A stretch of 64,000 nucleotides of DNA from Moniliophthora roreri (lineage: Eukaryota; Basidiomycota; Agaricomycetes; Agaricales; Marasmiaceae). The notes beneath the pieces were generated by a model, which searched no databases, was not told where the DNA came from, and saw only the letters and a list, made by a program, of their open reading frames with translations. This document shows positions 60,318-64,000 of this stretch, piece by piece; the first letter of the stretch is position 1; the number at the start of each line of letters is the position of its first letter. The position numbers and the translations under genes were made by a program. The DNA is taken from positions 806,001 to 870,000 of the forward strand of contig LATX02000035.1 in the NCBI GenBank assembly GCA_001466705.2, in the 5' to 3' direction.

Positions 60318-60428
60318 AAGCTAGTCAGAGGCCTGTCCTCAAAGTCTTGTGTTATCAAGGCACCTTGCTAATGACCCTGCCCATTACTTTAATTGATGCT
60401 GCATTGTATAGCATGTAGTCAGTAGTCA

Positions 60429-60566
60429 TCAGGATTTCCCTATAGCTACTTTTCCAGCTTTTTCCCCCCTTTTTAGGCCTTTTTAGAGCAAAAAATAGCC
60501 AAAAGGCACTCTAAAACAGCAAAAAAGCTGGAAAAGTGGCAGGCAGGGTCCATGGGGAAATCCTGA
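60429..60566. mobile_element. MITE-like foldback element (138 bp)
   Basis: Ends are TCAGGATTTCCC and GGGAAATCCTGA, followed inwards by a second complementary pair (CTTTTCCAGCTTTTT and AAAAAGCTGGAAAAG). The centre is poly-C/poly-T and AT-rich. No clear target duplication longer than CA is seen. It lies upstream of the gypsy LTR region. Confidence 0.6.
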
Positions 60567-60946
60567 CAGAAAGGGGCTCTCACTGTATTCTGCACTTGGT
60601 ATCCTATCCCACCTCCAGTCTTTGCATTAAGTCTCTTGTTTCACTCTTTAAGTAGAGTGTTTACACCTGATTCTGCCTTCCTAACCTTAGTTGGATTAGT
60701 ACCCTGTGTCTCATCTACTATCTATTGGTCTTCTCTTTATTCTCCCAGAGTCATGTAGCTCATCTATAAAGTTGTGTGCTCCATCTCTGTTCTCAAGAAG
60801 TTCTATTTTGTGTGTAGTCATTGTCTCAACACCTGTACATATATTAGAAAGTCATCTCAACAACCCAGAGTACCTGCATACTGGGCTCCAGAGTGTTGTG
60901 CAAGCATCAGAATGTTATAGCCCCATGAATTTGCAACCAACAGGTA

Positions 60947-61350
60947 TTGAGACTTAGTGTTACATTTTCTTTACTCTGTTACTTATGCTTCCCCTTTGAT
61001 CAGACACATACACCTTCCCAGCCCTCTTTTCTTGTATCTTCTATGCTTCTCTTTCCCTTGGACCTATTACACCTCCCCAGTACCCCTTTTTCTATTCGAA
61101 CGATGACTCATATTCTGACAGTGTCAGGTATCTATTACCACATCATTGTAGCTATCGGACATCTACATAATGTAGTTTACATGATTGGTTGTAACGTATT
61201 TAAGTACTCAAGCAAGGACTTGGAGTCCTTAGCTTGACCTGGTTAATTCTATACTTGTGTCACAGCCGACTGATTGAAGGACCTCTGAACTTCAACATCT
61301 ATTGAACGAACTCCAACTTGAACTTGAGCTGCTTTCAAAGGGTTCTACCT
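60947..61350 (+). repeat. Gypsy LTR-like region, young copy
   Basis: Contains TATTTAAG-type promoter sequence, GGACTTGGAGTCC and GCTTGACCTGGTTAATTC, and retains many CG sites. Homologous in reverse to 57841-58300. It precedes gag by about 190-590 bp, so it is probably the 5' LTR. Exact ends were not determined. Confidence 0.5.
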
Positions 61351-61537
61351 TTTCTAAGTAGTTAGGTTGACGTTGCTGCGCAAGTAACATAACACAAGGT
61401 CAAGCTATTCAATTGCCAACCTATCCAGGTTCAGGCATCACTTAAAGGACAAGACGCCACCACAGACAGAATCCCAGGTAGAGAAAGACATCGCGGAAGC
61501 AGAAGAGCACTGGTGTGGATTACAAACCCAATCCATA

Positions 61538-62130
61538 TTGAATCCTGGTGGACGAGCTATCCTGCCACTGACCAGAGCATTCCACAGAGAACTAGTGACA
61601 GCCTCACCGTTGCCATCACCAATGAGTCAGCCACTAACAGAGACACTAAGAGAGCACCCCAAAACAAAGAGAATCTCGACCCCATTATCCATTATGATTG
61701 GATCAGAGGAGATCAGATCCAAAGAGGAAGTGTTGCCTACTACACTGAAGAAGCCTGAATTGGATATATTGAATACCTCTTCGACCTTAGCAGAGGAATT
61801 AGACCCCTTCCAACGTCTCCTCCATGCACTGAAGAACAGCCCCCGATCAATGAAACAGCCTCAACTTGAAGAGATGGTGGAAGATAAGAAACCTTTGGGA
61901 AGCAGACCCAAGGATATCCCAGTAGCCAAAGAAGCCATAATCAGTGCTACAGTATCCATACAGGTAGTAGCGGCAGAGAAAGAAGTAAAGGCTACATTGC
62001 CAAGAGCTTTCACCGGACACAGAAAAGATGCGAAGAAGTTTCTACAAGAAGTATTGTTGTATATTGCTCTTAACCCCAAGATGTTCACCACAGACTGAAT
62101 GAAGAAGCTCTTCCTTCTCTCTTACATGAC
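61538..62130 (+). pseudogene. Ty3/gypsy gag, N-terminal part (copy 1, cut by N)
   Basis: The frame opens MNPGGRAILPLTRAFHREL and leads into the capsid-like region ATLPRAFTGHRKDAKKFLQE, then VLLYIALNPKMFTTD. An in-frame TGA then interrupts (62096-62098) before MKKLFLLSYM. This is the start of a Retrotrans_gag domain. The TGA replaces a codon that is usually a charged residue in the family, probably CGA (Arg). The sequence stops at the N. Confidence 0.7.
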
Positions 62131-62131
62131 N
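62131..62131. other. Single N, probable contig join
   Basis: Lies exactly between the end of one copy and the start of the second copy of an 1,813-bp identical repeat. Confidence 0.75.
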
Positions 62132-63944
62132 AAGCTAGTCAGAGGCCTGTCCTCAAAGTCTTGTGTTATCAAGGCACCTTGCTAATGACCCTGCCCATTA
62201 CTTTAATTGATGCTGCATTGTATAGCATGTAGTCAGTAGTCATCAGGATTTCCCTATAGCTACTTTTCCAGCTTTTTCCCCCCTTTTTAGGCCTTTTTAG
62301 AGCAAAAAATAGCCAAAAGGCACTCTAAAACAGCAAAAAAGCTGGAAAAGTGGCAGGCAGGGTCCATGGGGAAATCCTGACAGAAAGGGGCTCTCACTGT
62401 ATTCTGCACTTGGTATCCTATCCCACCTCCAGTCTTTGCATTAAGTCTCTTGTTTCACTCTTTAAGTAGAGTGTTTACACCTGATTCTGCCTTCCTAACC
62501 TTAGTTGGATTAGTACCCTGTGTCTCATCTACTATCTATTGGTCTTCTCTTTATTCTCCCAGAGTCATGTAGCTCATCTATAAAGTTGTGTGCTCCATCT
62601 CTGTTCTCAAGAAGTTCTATTTTGTGTGTAGTCATTGTCTCAACACCTGTACATATATTAGAAAGTCATCTCAACAACCCAGAGTACCTGCATACTGGGC
62701 TCCAGAGTGTTGTGCAAGCATCAGAATGTTATAGCCCCATGAATTTGCAACCAACAGGTATTGAGACTTAGTGTTACATTTTCTTTACTCTGTTACTTAT
62801 GCTTCCCCTTTGATCAGACACATACACCTTCCCAGCCCTCTTTTCTTGTATCTTCTATGCTTCTCTTTCCCTTGGACCTATTACACCTCCCCAGTACCCC
62901 TTTTTCTATTCGAACGATGACTCATATTCTGACAGTGTCAGGTATCTATTACCACATCATTGTAGCTATCGGACATCTACATAATGTAGTTTACATGATT
63001 GGTTGTAACGTATTTAAGTACTCAAGCAAGGACTTGGAGTCCTTAGCTTGACCTGGTTAATTCTATACTTGTGTCACAGCCGACTGATTGAAGGACCTCT
63101 GAACTTCAACATCTATTGAACGAACTCCAACTTGAACTTGAGCTGCTTTCAAAGGGTTCTACCTTTTCTAAGTAGTTAGGTTGACGTTGCTGCGCAAGTA
63201 ACATAACACAAGGTCAAGCTATTCAATTGCCAACCTATCCAGGTTCAGGCATCACTTAAAGGACAAGACGCCACCACAGACAGAATCCCAGGTAGAGAAA
63301 GACATCGCGGAAGCAGAAGAGCACTGGTGTGGATTACAAACCCAATCCATATTGAATCCTGGTGGACGAGCTATCCTGCCACTGACCAGAGCATTCCACA
63401 GAGAACTAGTGACAGCCTCACCGTTGCCATCACCAATGAGTCAGCCACTAACAGAGACACTAAGAGAGCACCCCAAAACAAAGAGAATCTCGACCCCATT
63501 ATCCATTATGATTGGATCAGAGGAGATCAGATCCAAAGAGGAAGTGTTGCCTACTACACTGAAGAAGCCTGAATTGGATATATTGAATACCTCTTCGACC
63601 TTAGCAGAGGAATTAGACCCCTTCCAACGTCTCCTCCATGCACTGAAGAACAGCCCCCGATCAATGAAACAGCCTCAACTTGAAGAGATGGTGGAAGATA
63701 AGAAACCTTTGGGAAGCAGACCCAAGGATATCCCAGTAGCCAAAGAAGCCATAATCAGTGCTACAGTATCCATACAGGTAGTAGCGGCAGAGAAAGAAGT
63801 AAAGGCTACATTGCCAAGAGCTTTCACCGGACACAGAAAAGATGCGAAGAAGTTTCTACAAGAAGTATTGTTGTATATTGCTCTTAACCCCAAGATGTTC
63901 ACCACAGACTGAATGAAGAAGCTCTTCCTTCTCTCTTACATGAC
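62132..63944 (+). repeat. Direct duplication, copy 2
   Basis: Same sequence as 60318-62130, including the MITE-like element (62243-62380) and LTR-like region (62761-63164). After 63944 it continues into unique sequence. If the join is an artefact, this is the same locus as copy 1. Confidence 0.85.
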
Positions 63945-64000
63945 TGATAGACCAGGAGAATTCTGGAAAAACAACAAGACAGACCTTTTGCTTGCATTCG
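63352..64000 (+). pseudogene. Ty3/gypsy gag, N-terminal part (copy 2), running off the window
   Basis: Same frame as 61538-62098 with the same TGA (63910-63912). Beyond it the reading frame continues MKKLFLLSYMTDRPGEFW and KNNKTDLLLAF to the window edge, the middle of the Retrotrans_gag domain. Apart from the single stop the frame looks intact, so the element may be recent. Confidence 0.75.

Larger units (their letters stand above)
60318..62130 (+). repeat. Direct duplication, copy 1 (1,813 bp), likely assembly artefact
   Basis: Identical, as far as I can see, to 62132-63944 at a constant offset of 1,814 bases, with a lone N (62131) between. Copy 1 stops at the N in the middle of gag, while copy 2 continues past the same point. 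This is what two overlapping contig ends joined by a placeholder would look like. Confidence 0.85.

Overview
This is a window of nuclear DNA from a filamentous basidiomycete, most likely an agaricomycete. The evidence is dense, compact genes split by many introns of about 45-60 nt, F-box proteins of the mushroom type, a DNMT5-type DNA methyltransferase, and Ty3/gypsy chromodomain retroelements. There is no operon structure. Exon models were made by hand from GT/AG sites and reading-frame continuity.

Layout. 0.5-8.9 kb is gene-bearing: a protein with three tandem Cys/His zinc modules (-), a three-ZZ-finger protein (+), a possible small gene (-), an EFM7-like methyltransferase (+), an F-box protein (-) and a CRIPT homologue (+). 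9-18.4 kb is a transposon nest: diverged inverted repeats, a PIF/Harbinger-like transposase start cut by an LTR, a gag-like fragment cut by an inverted LTR, a 1.9-kb element with 686-bp inverted arms, and an integrase/chromodomain fragment on the minus strand. 18.9-19.8 kb holds a broken FMN-dependent alpha-hydroxy-acid dehydrogenase. 20.0-26.9 kb is one large ten-exon gene for DNMT5 (cytosine-5 methyltransferase, RING and SNF2 in one chain). 27-49.5 kb is ordinary housekeeping DNA: a CID protein, PRPP synthetase, glutamate 5-kinase, an F-box protein, a SAM methyltransferase, ubiquitin-eS31, an RFC subunit, TRAPPC12, eIF2D, a GAS2-domain microtubule protein and a MARVEL membrane protein. 50.6-64 kb is transposon territory: an alanine-rich gene remnant, a 2.2-kb CMC-like element with terminal inverted repeats and a CCC target duplication, old LTR remnants, a small MITE, and a young gypsy gag that runs off the window.

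How it fits together. DNMT5 is known to maintain CpG methylation. The window carries both a well-preserved DNMT5 gene and what looks like the mutational footprint of CpG methylation. The old repeat DNA is nearly devoid of CG (two in 54001-55980 by eye). Paired LTRs differ mainly by TG in one copy and CA in the other at the same sites, and one gag stop is what CGA to TGA would give. This DNMT5 has a PCNA-binding (PIP-box) match at residues 11-18 and no chromodomain that I can see before the catalytic domain, which suggests replication-coupled recruitment.

Two single-N positions (14826 and 62131) look like contig joins. The second creates an 1,813-bp direct duplication that is probably an assembly artefact, so the two copies at the right edge should be treated as one.
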